NCBI GenBank assembly: GCA_944739405.2
Contig: OX123196.2
Location: forward strand, 68,285,688-68,349,687
Direction of reading: 5' to 3'
Length of the DNA: 64,000 nucleotides
Source: Euclidia mi
Lineage: Eukaryota > Arthropoda > Insecta > Lepidoptera > Erebidae
This document shows, piece after piece, positions 43,983 through 55,112 of the stretch; positions within the stretch are counted from its first letter, which is position 1, and the number at the start of each line of letters is the position of its first letter. The notes beneath the pieces were generated by a model. That model made no database searches, was not told the origin of the DNA, and saw nothing but the letters and a program-made list of their open reading frames with translations. Both the position numbers and the translations under genes were made by a program.

Positions 43983-44326
43983 TTGTTACATCGAAATTTA
44001 TTCTATTTATTAAGCATGATATAGTGACAAGCATCGAGAAAGGTATGCTAAGATGGTTTGGACACGTGGAGAGGATGGATGACGAAAGACTGACCAAGCA
44101 GATATATAAGGCAAGTGTGGTAGGGACAGGACGAAGGGGAAGACCTAGGCGGACGTTCTCTGACCAGATTGGAGACATCCTAAAAACAGGACAGGTTAGA
44201 CGCACCCTGAACAGAAGAGCATGCATGAGGAATCTGATGGGAGTGAATGAAGCAAGAGAGATATGTCAAGATTGTTGCAAATGGCGCTCCGTAGTCTCTG
44301 CCTACCCCTCCGGGAAACAGGCGTGA
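43940..44326 (+). pseudogene. RTE C-terminal region after a small insertion
   Basis: Roughly 43940-44022 is an insertion of about 80-90 bp (TTTA repeats, then GACAGCCAGTAGTTGTTACA and on), not present at the matching place in the 39-kb copy. Afterwards the frame recovers: IEKGMLRWFGHVERMDDERL, QIYKASVVGTGRRGRPRRTF, SDQIGDILKTGQVRRTLNRR, AREICQDCCKWRSVVSAYPS, GKQA and the stop at 44324-44326. The GRRGRPRR patch is basic and probably contacts nucleic acid (inference). Confidence 0.85.
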
Positions 44327-44699
44327 GTCTATGTATGTATGTATGTATTACAAAGTGACCAGATCCGTAGTGGGACAGTTTATATACATCTGATGATGAT
44401 GAAGGCAATTCAATGTTTATAACACAATAAATTTTCTGTGTTATAACATGGGTTAGATGGGGTAGTTTTGTTTTATGTCTTGAAATGTATATGAGGAAAG
44501 CTATAGGAATACAAATAAGTCATAGAGAGAATTCTACAATCAGTAGAAAAAAAATACACTTTAAAATGAGTCTTATCTAAAATATTCTAATCGACCAGTC
44601 ATTATTGGTCAAAGCAGCAAGGTTTTTCCAATCGAACCTCTCTGGCATCGTATTTTGGGTATATGGGCCTGCCATATGGGTATTTCACTTGTAACAAAA

Positions 44700-44803
44700 G
44701 TAATCAACACCAAAATGTCTGTGACATACGGAAAGACAGACAGACGTGGCGTATTTATAAGGGTTCCGTTTTTTGCCGTTTTTGGCTACGGAATACTAAA
44801 AAC
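44700..44803 (+). repeat. 3' end of the GGTTCCGTTTTTTGCC-type repeat
   Basis: Matches the last part of 20298-20797: GACAGACAGACG, AAGGGTTCCGTTTTTTGCC and GGCTACGGAATACTAAAAA. Confidence 0.65.
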
Positions 44804-46347
44804 GATAATTCTATGTAATCTATACATGATATTTTAATTACTGCAGAAGATACACCAAAGCTTTTATTAAATACTTGCGCTAGTTACTATTCCAGTTAGA
44901 TTTTCCATTCCGGTAGCTCATCTGAACACAGCACAGCTTTCTCCCACTATCTACCCGATACATTTGTCCTCGACCGTTTCTCCACTTATTCACTCTTCAC
45001 AACTCCGTACAGGGTGTAAATATCTTTATTGTTTTTTCATCGCGGGCGCGACCGTAAAAACCGGGATTTCTTAAAGGCTCGTACGTTTTGTGGCGTTTTG
45101 AACCGTTGAGGAAAATGATTTAAACAATTTATTTCCATTCTCGAAACACAATTCAATGGAAAAGAGTTCGGGACTTATTCGTGGCTTTTTGTTACAAGGC
45201 TTCCCTTTTTGTAGGGTTTTGATCGCGTTGAGGTAAATTAAATTCAAGTGTAAACTCAAAGTAATAGGTTTAAAGTGCGTTAATTATAATTGAAAAATTG
45301 GTCAATGACATGAAAAATTATTTATTTAAAAGCTTATAATTTTTTTTTAAATCTAGATAAACATAATTATAGGCTTGTTGAATTTGATTGGATATTTTAT
45401 TGTCATTGATTTCTGATCTTTAGTTTTCTAGAGATAAAGAGAACAACATCGAGTAAGAGGATACCCCTTCTGCATATTTTTGGTTGTAATTATTTGCCAG
45501 CCCTCAATGAAATACTAAAGACTTCTCAGAACTGGCTTGGCGTGCTATTTTAAAATAATATACCAGTCTAGACTAAACTCGAGAACATTTCGTCCACTTT
45601 TCACATTTGAAAAGCATGAACTTTTGCTCAATCAGTCTTTTATTTCACCAGGAAAATAGTAAAAAGCTTCGACGACCGTAGTACGTAATTAATTTGCCAG
45701 TCTTCAAAATAATATAAAACCTCTTTACTTTGGTGGTTGCCCAGCTGGACGAAAAATAACTTTCTCTGAAATTTCAAAAAGGGAACCTCTAAAAATCTTG
45801 CAGCTGAAAATAATCCCTAAGGAATAAGTTTATAGTTAAAAATATTTCTGAAGTCTTTGCACTGTGTTTCAGCAGTAAAGTCTCTCAGTAAGATCGGAAC
45901 GTTATAAACGTTGCGGAACGATGATGAGATGTCATAAATAAATAAAACTATTTTTGTCGATAGAATCGCGCCCTAATCTACTCATGTGCTATTACAGGGA
46001 CATAGTCCGTCCAACTGTTTGATATCTTCGCTTATTGGACAAGATCAATCCCTGCAAGACTGTTAGCATTATACAAGTTGGTCGAAACGTCGAAAATTAC
46101 CGAGTTATTTATGTCTTAGTTATCTAAGCTATCTCGTTTAACATCTGGTAAATAAAATTGTATAATATATACATATCGCGAAAGTAAAAAATCGTTTACA
46201 GTTAGCATTGTTACAAATAAGACAGTCTTGGAACAAGTATTCGAGAATTTAAACCAACAACATTGCTTTAACCCAACTACAATTGATGAAAATACAATGG
46301 CTTGTCTACTTTGTCGATTTTAAACTTTCACGATTTGTATACATCAT
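44804..46347. other. No recognisable gene
   Basis: About 1.5 kb of AT-rich sequence without any domain-bearing frame or matched repeat. A GTCGAAACGTCGAAAATTACC-type phrase near 46080 may be a trace of the repeat at 57684-57850. Confidence 0.45.
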
Positions 46348-46456
46348 ACAATTTTATTGAAACGGGTCTTACTCGCGATTAATATACGATACGATAAGAG
46401 AGATATTTATACTTTTATTAAATATTGCGGGTAAGACCCGTTTCAATAAAATTGTT
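46348..46456. repeat. Inverted repeat, about 29-bp arms
   Basis: ACAATTTTATTGAAACGGGT followed by CTTACTCGC (46348-46376) returns as its complement at 46427-46455 with one mismatch. A related GGGTCTTACTCGCGAT phrase at 57729-57745 suggests a dispersed family. The SINE at 46469-46704 inserted directly beside its right arm. Confidence 0.7.
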
Positions 46457-46468
46457 TGACATTTACTT

Positions 46469-46704
46469 CTCTGTGGTCCAGTGGATAGCATATGCGACTG
46501 CTGATTGGAGGTCCTGGGTTCGAGTCCCAGGTCAGGCAAAAGCAGCACGGAGTCTGGTGATGTGCCCGGTCGTTACCGTTATTGCCGTTGCAATAGGCTC
46601 GCCCCCTATTACGTCGGACCTCAAAAATCATGGCGAAATGTGGGTGTAATATTACACCTCTGCCTACCCCTTCGGGCATACAGGCGTGAATCTATAAAAA
46701 AAAA
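46469..46704 (+). mobile_element. tRNA-derived SINE with RTE tail and 13-bp TSD
   Basis: Perfect TSD TTGACATTTACTT at 46456-46468 and 46705-46717. Head: TGGTCCAGTGGATAGCATAT (A box) and GGTTCGAGTCC (B box, 46517-46527), a good match to an isoleucine- or arginine-like tRNA head. Body: AGCAGCACGGAGTCTGGTGA, CAATAGGCTCGCCCCCTATT. Tail: CCTCTGCCTACCCCTTCGGG, CATACAGGCGTGAATC, then an A-run. The last 35 bases match the end of the RTE element at 41685-44345 except for a few changes. Perfect TSD and intact boxes imply a recent insertion. Confidence 0.93.
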
Positions 46705-46717
46705 TTGACATTTACTT

Positions 46718-47599
46718 TTTTCAAAAAAAAATTCCACTGACTCGTACGTCTCCGTTCTGCTAGAACCACAGACAAAACCTCACAATTGTCGCCAATGTTG
46801 CATATTTTGTTCTTTCTAAACAAATTGCAGCACTTAATCTTTATTCAAAAGATATTCTGTGGCTACCAAGTTCCCGGTACAAGTTACAAATTATGTATGC
46901 GGACTGTCATAAAGTCTTGAGTTTCGGGATGAGTAAGGTAATATGCCGCAAATATTTTTATGTATGCACGATTACTATCAAAACTAGTTAAAAATAATAA
47001 CCGCAGTTCACAAGGCACGTTTGCTTAGTCCGGTCAGATGATCAGTCCTCTAGCTTCTTGGACTGGAAGAATGACGTGTGGTGTCTAGAGAATAGTTGGC
47101 ACCACACTCCAACAAAATATATACCTACATACATGATGTATCTTTGTCCATGAGTCATGTTTTTTTTTATGCGATTTATTGCCTATACACAAGATAAAAT
47201 AAATTTAAAACACCAAAATCAATCAACATACTCGACCACAGAATACACTAACAAATATATTCAGTTGACGAACTCGCCTAATTCAAACACAGGACTCATC
47301 CGGTAACCTGTGAACCTTCTATTGAACGAACTGTATGAACACATGATTGTATGAAACTAACACCCGTATTCAAAAACATTAAGGAAAATATTTCTATTGA
47401 GTTTTAGAATACTCATACTCAATGGGATATTGTTACGGTTGGCGAACAAATTTTTTGTCTTTTATCCCATTGACAGCGGGAGGCGAGAAGAGGTTACTAC
47501 TTTTTTCAGGTATTAGTATACTGTACATTGAAATCCAGTTGGTCAACTAACTGCCGACCAAGAGAACCATATCTCATTCGCTATCCAGTCGAAGAGACC
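46718..47599. other. No recognisable gene
   Basis: AT-rich unassigned sequence; a somewhat GC-richer stretch at 47010-47100 has no motif I recognise. Confidence 0.45.
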
Positions 47600-47905
47600 T
47601 TGTACTATTACTGCACAATATTAGGAGAGACTGCTACGCACAGGTTTCAGGTTCAGAGTCACGGTGCGCACCAATGACTTTCTTTGTTATATGCTGATTA
47701 AATTGTTAATTATCGCTTGCTAAAATCTGCTAAATAGTAAAGGAAAACATCGTGAGGAAACCTGTATATTTGAGAGTTCTTCACAATGCTTACAAAGCGA
47801 TGTGAAGTCTACTAACTTCCACACATTCAGCGTGGTGGATCTTTCCCTTCTCTTAATGAGTAGAGGCCTACACCCAGCAGTGAGCAAGACAAGATTTTAA
47901 AATGG
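47600..47905 (+). mobile_element. tRNA-derived SINE, GATGATGA-tail family, older
   Basis: Head with a decayed B box (AGGTTCAGAGTCAC near 47650), then AATGACTTTCTTTG, TTAATTATCGCTTGCTAAA, AACATCGTGAGGAAACCTGT, TTTGAGAGTTCTTCAC, GCGTGGTGGATC, GAGGCCTACACCCAGCAGTG and GGCTGATTAC. Full-length order as in 29160-29472, inverse strand. Confidence 0.78.
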
Positions 47906-48429
47906 CTGATTACAAAGTTGAAGCGGAATAGCAATCAACCGCAAACCACTTTCCATCAAACGGTAAGACACAATCCTCTCTGAACTCCGTGATACATAAA
48001 TAACATAAATGATAAACAGGCAGAATATGCAATATCTACTAACAAAAAAAGCTAAATCTGTGGCAATAACATGCGAGACGGCGGATGGTAAATCATTTTT
48101 ATGTATTTCTCGTGCACTTTCCTTCGTGCAACGCTTTCTCGAAGTCTTAAGTCGAGGCTTATAAAGGGACGTAAGTTGCGGCTTAGTTAAGTCTTTGTTT
48201 GTGACAGTTGCACAAAATGTTTATAATAAATCTGAGTGGTTAGAGATTGGTGTATGTTCACAATAGATGAGATATTATTAGCAATTACTGCTATATATTA
48301 TGGGCCTTTCCTAAGGCCTGAAGGCCTTAGAGTTCTTATATTTTAGTCAGTGATTGCAAATCAAAAAATACTGCGTGTAATTGTAATTATTTACATGATA
48401 CCAAGACAAAAGCATTTTTTTTTGTCTGT

Positions 48430-48578
48430 CTATTTGTCCACGATTATCTTTGAAACAACTTACTGATTTTAATGGGACTTTGACTGAAAAACACATAGCG
48501 AAGTTTCTAGGGTGACATATAAATTTAGCTCGTATCTAAATACTGAAGATAGCGCGGGGAACAGCTGAAACATGCTAT
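48430..48578 (+). mobile_element. Helitron-like fragment
   Basis: AACAACTTACTGATTTTAAT, GGGACTTTGACTGAAAAACA, AGCGAAGTTTCTAGGGTGAC and GCGCGGGGAACAGCT follow the order of 9327-9515 and 22943-23163. The CTAGT end is lost. Confidence 0.5.
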
Positions 48579-48750
48579 ACTAGAGTTTACCCGCGGCTCC
48601 GCCCGCGTGGGAGTTGGTTCCGCAGAGAAAAGTGGGCTTAACTCTCCAGCCTTCTATCTCCACAAACAAAAACCATAACAAAACATCGCTCCGTTTCGAC
48701 GTGCAAGAAAGACAAACAAAAACACGCTTTCGTTTTAATATTAGTATAGA
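48579..48750 (-). mobile_element. Non-autonomous Helitron-like element, 172 bp
   Basis: Minus strand begins TCTATACTAATATTAAAACG and ends GAGCCGCGGGTAAACTCTAG followed by T. TC start, CTAGT end (complement of 48579-48583) and a GC hairpin near the end (GCGGGCGGAGCCGCGGG) fit Helitrons. Related plus-strand copy at 54055-54220. Confidence 0.72.
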
Positions 48751-49486
48751 CAACCGAAAATTGTTTTGGCTTACGTATCATGCTTATTTTGTAAACAAAA
48801 CAATTTATAAATCAAATAAAATTAAAACAATCTGGGTTTAACCGCCTATGGTCTCGTAAAAGACCGGTGGTCCCAATCATAATGTAATTTCCGACGCTCT
48901 CAGAATTAGCCACCAATTCAGTTCAAATGGTGGACCTGTAAAAATCCTAAACGGTTATTTGCATATTACAAAATATTTGGTAGTAAGAAAGATATAAAAG
49001 TTGTATTATGGATCGGCAAAAGAATGTTAACATTTGGAGCGATAGTTACATACGACTAATGCCATCTATCATACAATGTTCATTTTAAAACACGATTCCT
49101 GGTGAGTTTCTTGCCAGTTTTTTCAGCAGTAGATGCATCTTGAACTGGTGGTAGGATGGAAATATTTACGTTTTGTATGTAGTGAAGAAAGTTTACACGA
49201 AATAAAGGTTCATTTCTTTTCTTGTTTAAAAGAAAGCGTGTATTTGGCATAGCGCATAAAGGAGAGTTTTATAATTGCTTTCACGTCTTGACCATAGAAG
49301 GACTTAAATACAATAATATTTTTTCTCTTAAGGAAAGTTAATGTAATTCACTGTCAATCACATAAAGTCATATTAGCTGTATACCTAATAATATATTAGC
49401 TGTATAATTTTCTTGCAATTTATTTTGTTAGTGTAAATACTGCTTGTTAGTTGATAGAGAGATACATAATGATTTCTAATTTAGTT

Positions 49487-49720
49487 ATTGGCTGGCCCGT
49501 TGGAATAGTGACCGTGCCTGCTACGTTGGAGGTGGTAGGTTTGATTCCAATCCAGGGCAAATATTGGTGTGACGAGTAGGTACGATGATTTTTCCTGCGT
49601 CTAGTTGTAATCTATCTTTAATACGATGAGCATTTAAGAATATTTTTGTTTATAAGGTGTCTCCTACAGATTTTGTGATCACTAGACTATCCTTATTATT
49701 ATATTATGTTTAAACATTTT
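49487..49720 (+). mobile_element. tRNA-derived SINE
   Basis: Head TTGGCCCGTTGG-like (here GGCTGGCCCGTTGGAATAGT) with GACCGTGCCTGCTACG and a B box GGTTTGATTCC. Body has GTGACGAGTAGGTACGATGA and CTTTAATACGATGAGCATTT. A different family from the others; tail unclear. Confidence 0.65.
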
Positions 49721-50824
49721 GCATACCTACTCATCTCCAAAAGCCTCTAATATTTTACCTTGATAGAGAGTAATATCACAAGTGTATCTCTGCAAGGATT
49801 ATGTTGAACTTAGCGTCGAGTATTCCCAGTAACGGAGGTTTTCTCATTTGTACGAATGTTACTTTCTATTGAAATGCTCTAGTGAGTACTTACTATTTAG
49901 TTCTTTTCTGAATATATGGCCTTAAGCGCCGGTTAACTAAAGTGAATCCACACAGATTTGTAAATAAAAATGGTGACTTTAAGGCGTAGTTTACACTTTC
50001 AGTATTGCATAATTTCAATGTAATGTTTTCATTAGGTTAACAATAACCTGTTTTTTTAGCGCTGGTGGATGGTTAGAGTTATATATTTTAATCTTTGTTA
50101 AGGATAACTTTTATTTTAGTCTTTGTTCAATCCGGCGCGGCGTGATGGCCAAACGAGTGTTTATTCTACTAGCGAACCCGGAGAGTCTCCGGCCTACCTG
50201 TCCTAGAAATCTCATTCGGTTTCAGGCCGAGTGTAATCGTATCTATATACCATCCAGAAGTCATTGAAATATGAATGAATATGCACACAATATTTTATCA
50301 AAATTCAGCCGTTTTAAAGAGACGTACAAGGAATTATAAGCACCGTTTGTTCGTGAACAAACTCATGGACTGAACCGATGCCCGACTGACCGCGTAACCT
50401 TCGCCTAAACGTAAACCATATGCTTAGATTATATAACTTACATATTAATATTTCCTAAAACCGTATGCAATCAAGAAAAGTTCACAATCTTAACATTTAA
50501 TCTGTCAAACAGATTAAAAATGGTACAGATAAGCTTCATGGTCGACGGGAGAGCTAAGGATCCCGTTTAAATAAACCTTCGTAATAATTTAAGCAAATGA
50601 AAAATGCTATGAGCCGCATGAACGCGGGGTGTAATTTCAGGGAGTAAATAAAGTAGATTGTGTAAAAATGGCGGCCAAACGCACAATAACGCTTGCCTCA
50701 TATATATCTGCGCGAAATTGTAGAAAATATCTTCAATCTCAACATTTGAAATTAATTATTGCGAACTATGTTAATGTGGGCGGTGATATTGGAGGTATTG
50801 TTGTATTTTAATAATTATTTCTGA
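49721..50824. other. No recognisable gene
   Basis: AT-rich unassigned sequence ending at the left TSD of the next element. Confidence 0.45.
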
Positions 50825-51036
50825 TTGCCACCAAGAACTTAGGGTCCCAAGCAAACCTCACCTGCAAGTAGTGCACGTACCATCAACGAACGAGGCTCTG
50901 GCAAACAAAATATCCCGATAAGCGGCAATAGGCTCGCCACCTATTTACGTGGGATCAAAACACTGGCGAAGAGTGAGCGTTTAATATGCCTCTGCCTACC
51001 GCTTCGGGGAAACAGGCGTGAGTCTATGTATGTATG
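50825..51036 (+). mobile_element. RTE-tail repeat with 9-bp TSD
   Basis: TSD TATTTCTGA at 50816-50824 and 51037-51045. Body: CCAAGAACTTAGGGTCCC, AACCTCACCTGCAAG, GAGGCTCTGGCAAACAAAAT, GCGGCAATAGGCTCGCCACC. Tail: CCTCTGCCTACCGCTTCGGG, GAAACAGGCGTGAGTC, ATGT repeats. It matches the inverse repeat at 1803-2160 and shares the terminal 40 bases with the RTE LINE. No tRNA boxes, so it is either a second SINE type or a 5'-truncated relative. Confidence 0.85.
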
Positions 51037-51045
51037 TATTTCTGA

Positions 51046-53169
51046 AGTATATATTAATGTTTCAGGTATTTGAGGTGTTTCCTAGTGCCCCTTTTTTGTT
51101 GATATAAGAACAATATGAAGTTTGGAAATCGTAGATGTAAGTATTGTTATCGTTCTTGTAGGCCAGTGGATTCATTTATGTCTATTTAATATTACTGCAC
51201 GTAAATTTCAACTTAAATTGTAGGCCAACAAAATTCAACTGTCCGAAAAGTTTTGTCTAGAAATTGGAAAATTACACATCTCAAATTGCTCCAGCCATGG
51301 TCCTGGAGCTACGTGTCGTGGTTTTGGTCCAGGACGCCTAGAAGGCCACACTGTCTCAAGCGGTGGAGAATGGGTTGCCTTTGTGAAGACAAAAAAATAT
51401 CTTACTAATCATCCAAAAATATCGCTGCCTATATTTTCGGTTCTCGTCGCAAGCAATCTAGCCTACTCAAAAGAGCTTAGTATAATAATTTAATAAACTT
51501 AATACCTGATTAAACAAACGCCTAAAGGCACACTAAAGATGTGACCAAACATCGGTAGGCAAATTAAAATTATTTTACACGAACTCTTCATTGAGGCAGG
51601 TAAAAATAATTCCCTGTGTTGTTTACATGGGGAAGTTCTTGCATAATTACGAGGAAAGGTCAGATTTGCATCTGGTAGACTTGAATCAAAGTTTACAGAT
51701 GTTTCTGTCGAGAATTTGACTACACAAATCCAAGTTTTTACCACAAGACCACGAAGGTCTTGTGGTAAAAATTTGGATTAGTGTTTTCGAAATCTTGGAT
51801 TGGATTTGAAAATGTTTTTGGATAGTCATTGCCTGTTGGGTAGCGCACACATTTGGGTAGCGGTGCGAAATCTAGATTTCTTTTAATTTTTGTAATTGAT
51901 AGTAGAGCGGCCTGCAGTTAACATAACATGCGACTCACCGCCATAGTTTTGTATACATGTACTAAGAAACACTCAAAATATTATTATTTATGTACTAAGC
52001 TTTGTCAGTTTTGTTTCGTAGACATCAAGGGGAGTGTAGAGTAAATCTAATCCAATTTTATCAGCGCGAACCCTCTTGATGTCTTAAAAATACGATTGCG
52101 CCCTCGGACAAATGCAAAATGCAGTCCAAAATTTTACTTTTTTTTTTACTTTTTGATGGACTATAAACTAAGCAGAGAAAAACAGTAAGATTCATCAACA
52201 AATACAGTCAGTTCAAGGCAAGTCTCATGTCATCTCTGTCTTACTAGCCACGTAGGACAAAGAGCACATTACTCGTGCTCAGAAAAAAATATCCAGTGAA
52301 AATAATCCCTTGTTCTTCCGAAACAATTTCGATACACTGTAGTGTTTGTTCGTTTACAGAGAACTTAAGCAAACATTTCCCAAATTAGGTATTACTTACC
52401 CGCCGTTAATTTTGTTTCGTGTAACAAAGAACTAAATAGTCTAACATTACGTTCTGGGTCTAAATACAAAAAGTTCGTAAACAAAATAGACCGGAGCGGG
52501 CGCAAATTGGCATAGGTTTGTTGTGTATAGGGAGATTCAGACACTTATATAGAAGCGGTACTAAGAACGGAAAACTCGACATTGAAGCCTACAGCCAGTA
52601 GGAGGCCAAATTCTCATATTGACTTACAGGCCTCCGTGAAGCAAATCAAGAAAGTTTTGATCCCAGCAGTGTACTGCGATATTCTGTAAATATAATATTA
52701 TATGCCGAGAAACACTACATTTATCTGCCTAGAAAGTTATTACTTGAAACGTGAAACGTATTTTAGGCCTTAATTCAAATTTAGCTAGGTCTCGAAGTGA
52801 CATGACAATGTATTCTAATCTTAAGTCTATTCTTAGCTCTTGCTTACCTAAACTTTAAGTAGGTTAAGCCTGAGAAAATTCAAAATATGATCTAGAGAAC
52901 TGATTATATCTGCCTTAGGTACTCGATAACAGCTAGCATTTATAAATAGATAGAATAATGACAAAAGGTATACCATAATGCAGACAGGTCTTTTGTTAAT
53001 TCGTCTATAAATTATTACTCCATAGTATTTTCTTGGCTTTACCTACGCGAATGTTACACGTGAAAACAAAAATCACCTCAGTCTGCCGTGAACATGAATC
53101 CTGTAAAGAATTCGAAACGGCGGCTAATAATAAAAATTTAGTTTCTATATCAATCGGTTTAAATGTAAT
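51046..53169. other. No gene; one strong hairpin
   Basis: About 2 kb of AT-rich sequence with only the hairpin at 51728-51778 standing out. Confidence 0.45.
51728..51778. repeat. 23-bp stem, 5-base loop hairpin
   Basis: Arms 51728-51750 and 51756-51778 pair over 23 positions with one mismatch that would be a G-U pair on one RNA strand. Core: ACCACAAGACC, loop ACGAA, GGTCTTGTGGT. Too short for a standard miRNA precursor loop but a striking stem. Confidence 0.75.
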
Positions 53170-53175
53170 AACAAG

Positions 53176-53223
53176 TGAAACGAATATAACGCGATAAAAT
53201 CCGTAAACTGTAGTTTAATTTCA
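53176..53223. repeat. Single arm of the 3286-3400 palindrome family
   Basis: GAAACGAATATAACGCGATA, AAATCCGTAAACTGTAGTTT and AATTTCAA match the right arm at 3351-3399 with few changes. The opposite arm is not recognisable. Confidence 0.75.
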
Positions 53224-53722
53224 AGAATTACTCCTCCAATTTGGACGACATTTGAAAGACGAATATGCAGGTTATTGTTTTAACATATAATATTAGATGA
53301 TAAAATAGAATGGAATAGGATAATAAAAAGCACATTAGAACTCATTCAAGACGCAAGAAGGTTGCAAGAACCATTATTGCCAAAAGACACATATCTCTAC
53401 GACAAGATTTAACTGTGAACCACAATCGACAGTTGCCACGCGGTCACGAACAGACAATATGACATCTCTATCTTTAGGGTAAAAAAACTCATTGATGTAA
53501 ATCTCCATAAAGTCTTTTATGACTCTTGGGTGAAATTTACGATTCATATTCGCGAATTCATGGACCGCGGCAGATATAGCGAGATCTTTTCGTCTTTGTT
53601 ACTCACGTGTCTTGTGATATTGTGAAGGCAATTTATGACGTAAATATTGGGTACTGAATGGACGAATACCTACATGCGGTCATCTGACGAGGTTACTATT
53701 CATAATAGGACATTTATAAATA

Positions 53723-53930
53723 ACTAGAGGACGCCAGCAGCTACGCCTGCATTTTTTTTAAATTTACCCGTTTTGGCCGATCCCGTCGGAATTTCGGAAA
53801 ATCCCTTCTTAGTGCACCCCTACGGTCCCGAAGGAACATACATGCCAAATTTCAGCTTCCTGCGCCCAATAGTTTCGGCTGTAGCGTGTCTGTCAGTCAG
53901 TCAGTAACGCAAGGATTTTATTTATTAAGA
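53723..53930 (-). mobile_element. Short Helitron-like element, third copy
   Basis: Inverse of 17057-17262: begins ACTAGAGGACGCCAGCAGCT on the plus strand and ends near TTTATTAAGA at 53930. Little divergence from the other two copies. Confidence 0.7.
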
Positions 53931-54054
53931 AGATATGTGACAAAAATATTGTAAGTTCAGAGTTATTTTGTAACTAATACTTTGTAATGAATTACCCTAC
54001 AATGCAGTAATCCATCTACCCAACTGCCCATAAATATTAATACAACGAACCCGT

Positions 54055-54220
54055 GTCTCTTTGTTTGGTTGCCATTAGTATACAGCGAAACAGAGCGATG
54101 TATTGGTATGACTTGTGTATGGAGGTAGAAGGCCAGTACATGAAGAGTAATAAAGAGTGATACTTTTTACCACAATACCCGACTCCTGCGCGAACGGAGC
54201 CGTGGGAGTCTATTTAGTCA
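54055..54220 (+). mobile_element. Helitron-like fragment related to 48579-48750
   Basis: AAACAGAGCGATGTATTGGT, GTATGGAGGTAGAAGGCCAG, GAGTGATACTTTTTACC and GCGCGAACGGAGCCGTGGGA follow, in inverse, the order at 48579-48750. No clear CTAGT end. Confidence 0.5.
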
Positions 54221-54828
54221 TAAAGCAAGAGGTATTTTAAGACAGCTTTCGTCACAGCAATGACATCTGTATTTTACCGCTAGCTCTATTCTTAGGTTAG
54301 TTGCATTGTGTAACTATCGAGACAGAATGCACGACTTCAACCACCGAGTTGCCAAGGATCCTCAGATCTACTTCGTTAACCTGAAGGAGACAGGAATTCA
54401 AAACGTCTTGCAATCATTTAATACAAGTGGTAAGGAAACTGCACTATTGGTAGAAAATTACACTTGCATTTATAAATCTAGTGACACATTTTTACATTAT
54501 AATTTGTTAAATGTATTTCATGTTTGCACTAATAAAGTTTGAAACATTTTTTCATAAACATATTTTAAAATGAAGTCCCGTGTCATATCTGTATGAACGC
54601 GATAAACTAAACAACTAATGAACCAATCACCAATACTACTAATCACCAATAGAGAGTGTGATTTCTGAGGAAGGTTTACAATTCTCGCGGTTGGAGCCGC
54701 TGGTGAATTCAAGACCAAGCAATATACATATTTGAATGGCAAATCAGAACTTCATTTTATCCAGCTCAGTGACAAGAAATATTAACAACAATTTCAAACC
54801 ACCAATCTATATCAAATATCCGATAAAC
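54221..54828. other. No recognisable gene
   Basis: AT-rich sequence; an open frame at 54306-54542 has no domain I recognise. Confidence 0.4.
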
Positions 54829-55112
54829 TCAGTCAAGCATAAAGCTCCAATATTTAATAAATACTTTACAGACATTATCCAAAAATAAATCAACCAGTTT
54901 TGCCTGCCATTCAAAGACACCAAAAGGTTCAATCTTGGAAGAGTACAAAGCCGGATTTTCTTTCAATAGACAAACTAATCGGTCGAACCGGCCAATGCCA
55001 ACCGGCCTTAGGGGCCCTTTCACGAATTTTCGATGTCCATGGCGCGTTCTACTCTGACGCGACGTCGGCCGCGGTGAAGCAGAGCACGACATGTATTCGT
55101 GAACCGGCCTAA
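54829..55112 (-). CDS. Candidate coding fragment, unknown
   Basis: A minus-strand open frame of 87 codons whose middle reads GPLRPVGIGRFDRLVCLLKE and NPALYSSKIEPFGVFEWQAK. The first 40 codons are GC-rich, the rest AT-rich. The pattern FxxLVxLLKENPxLY is faintly like the start of a MADF domain, but the conserved W and basic residues are not clear. No repeat copy in the window. Could be an exon, a transposon remnant or chance. Confidence 0.25.

Larger units (their letters stand above)
41685..44345 (+). mobile_element. RTE-clade LINE, 5'-truncated, 11-bp TSD
   Basis: Perfect TSD TATTACAAAGT at 41674-41684 and 44346-44356. The element holds the C-terminal part of the apurinic-type endonuclease, a full reverse transcriptase domain and the C-terminal region, then a TGA stop at 44324-44326 inside GGCGTGAGTCT and ATGT repeats; there is essentially no 3' untranslated region. 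Tandem-repeat tails, a single endonuclease-RT protein and short 3' ends are RTE traits. It was 5'-truncated on insertion, about one third of the protein being lost. Frames shift near 42079 and 43370, and an 80-90 bp insertion splits the C-terminus near 43940. It is the best preserved LINE in the window. Confidence 0.92.

Noticed and set aside
39488..44226. Serine-rich minus-strand frames in the RTE copies
   Set aside because: Antisense shadows of the reverse transcriptase gene.
46517..46527. tRNA gene call from strong A and B boxes
   Set aside because: The tRNA-like head is followed by a SINE body and flanked by a perfect TSD; same for the other tRNA-like heads.
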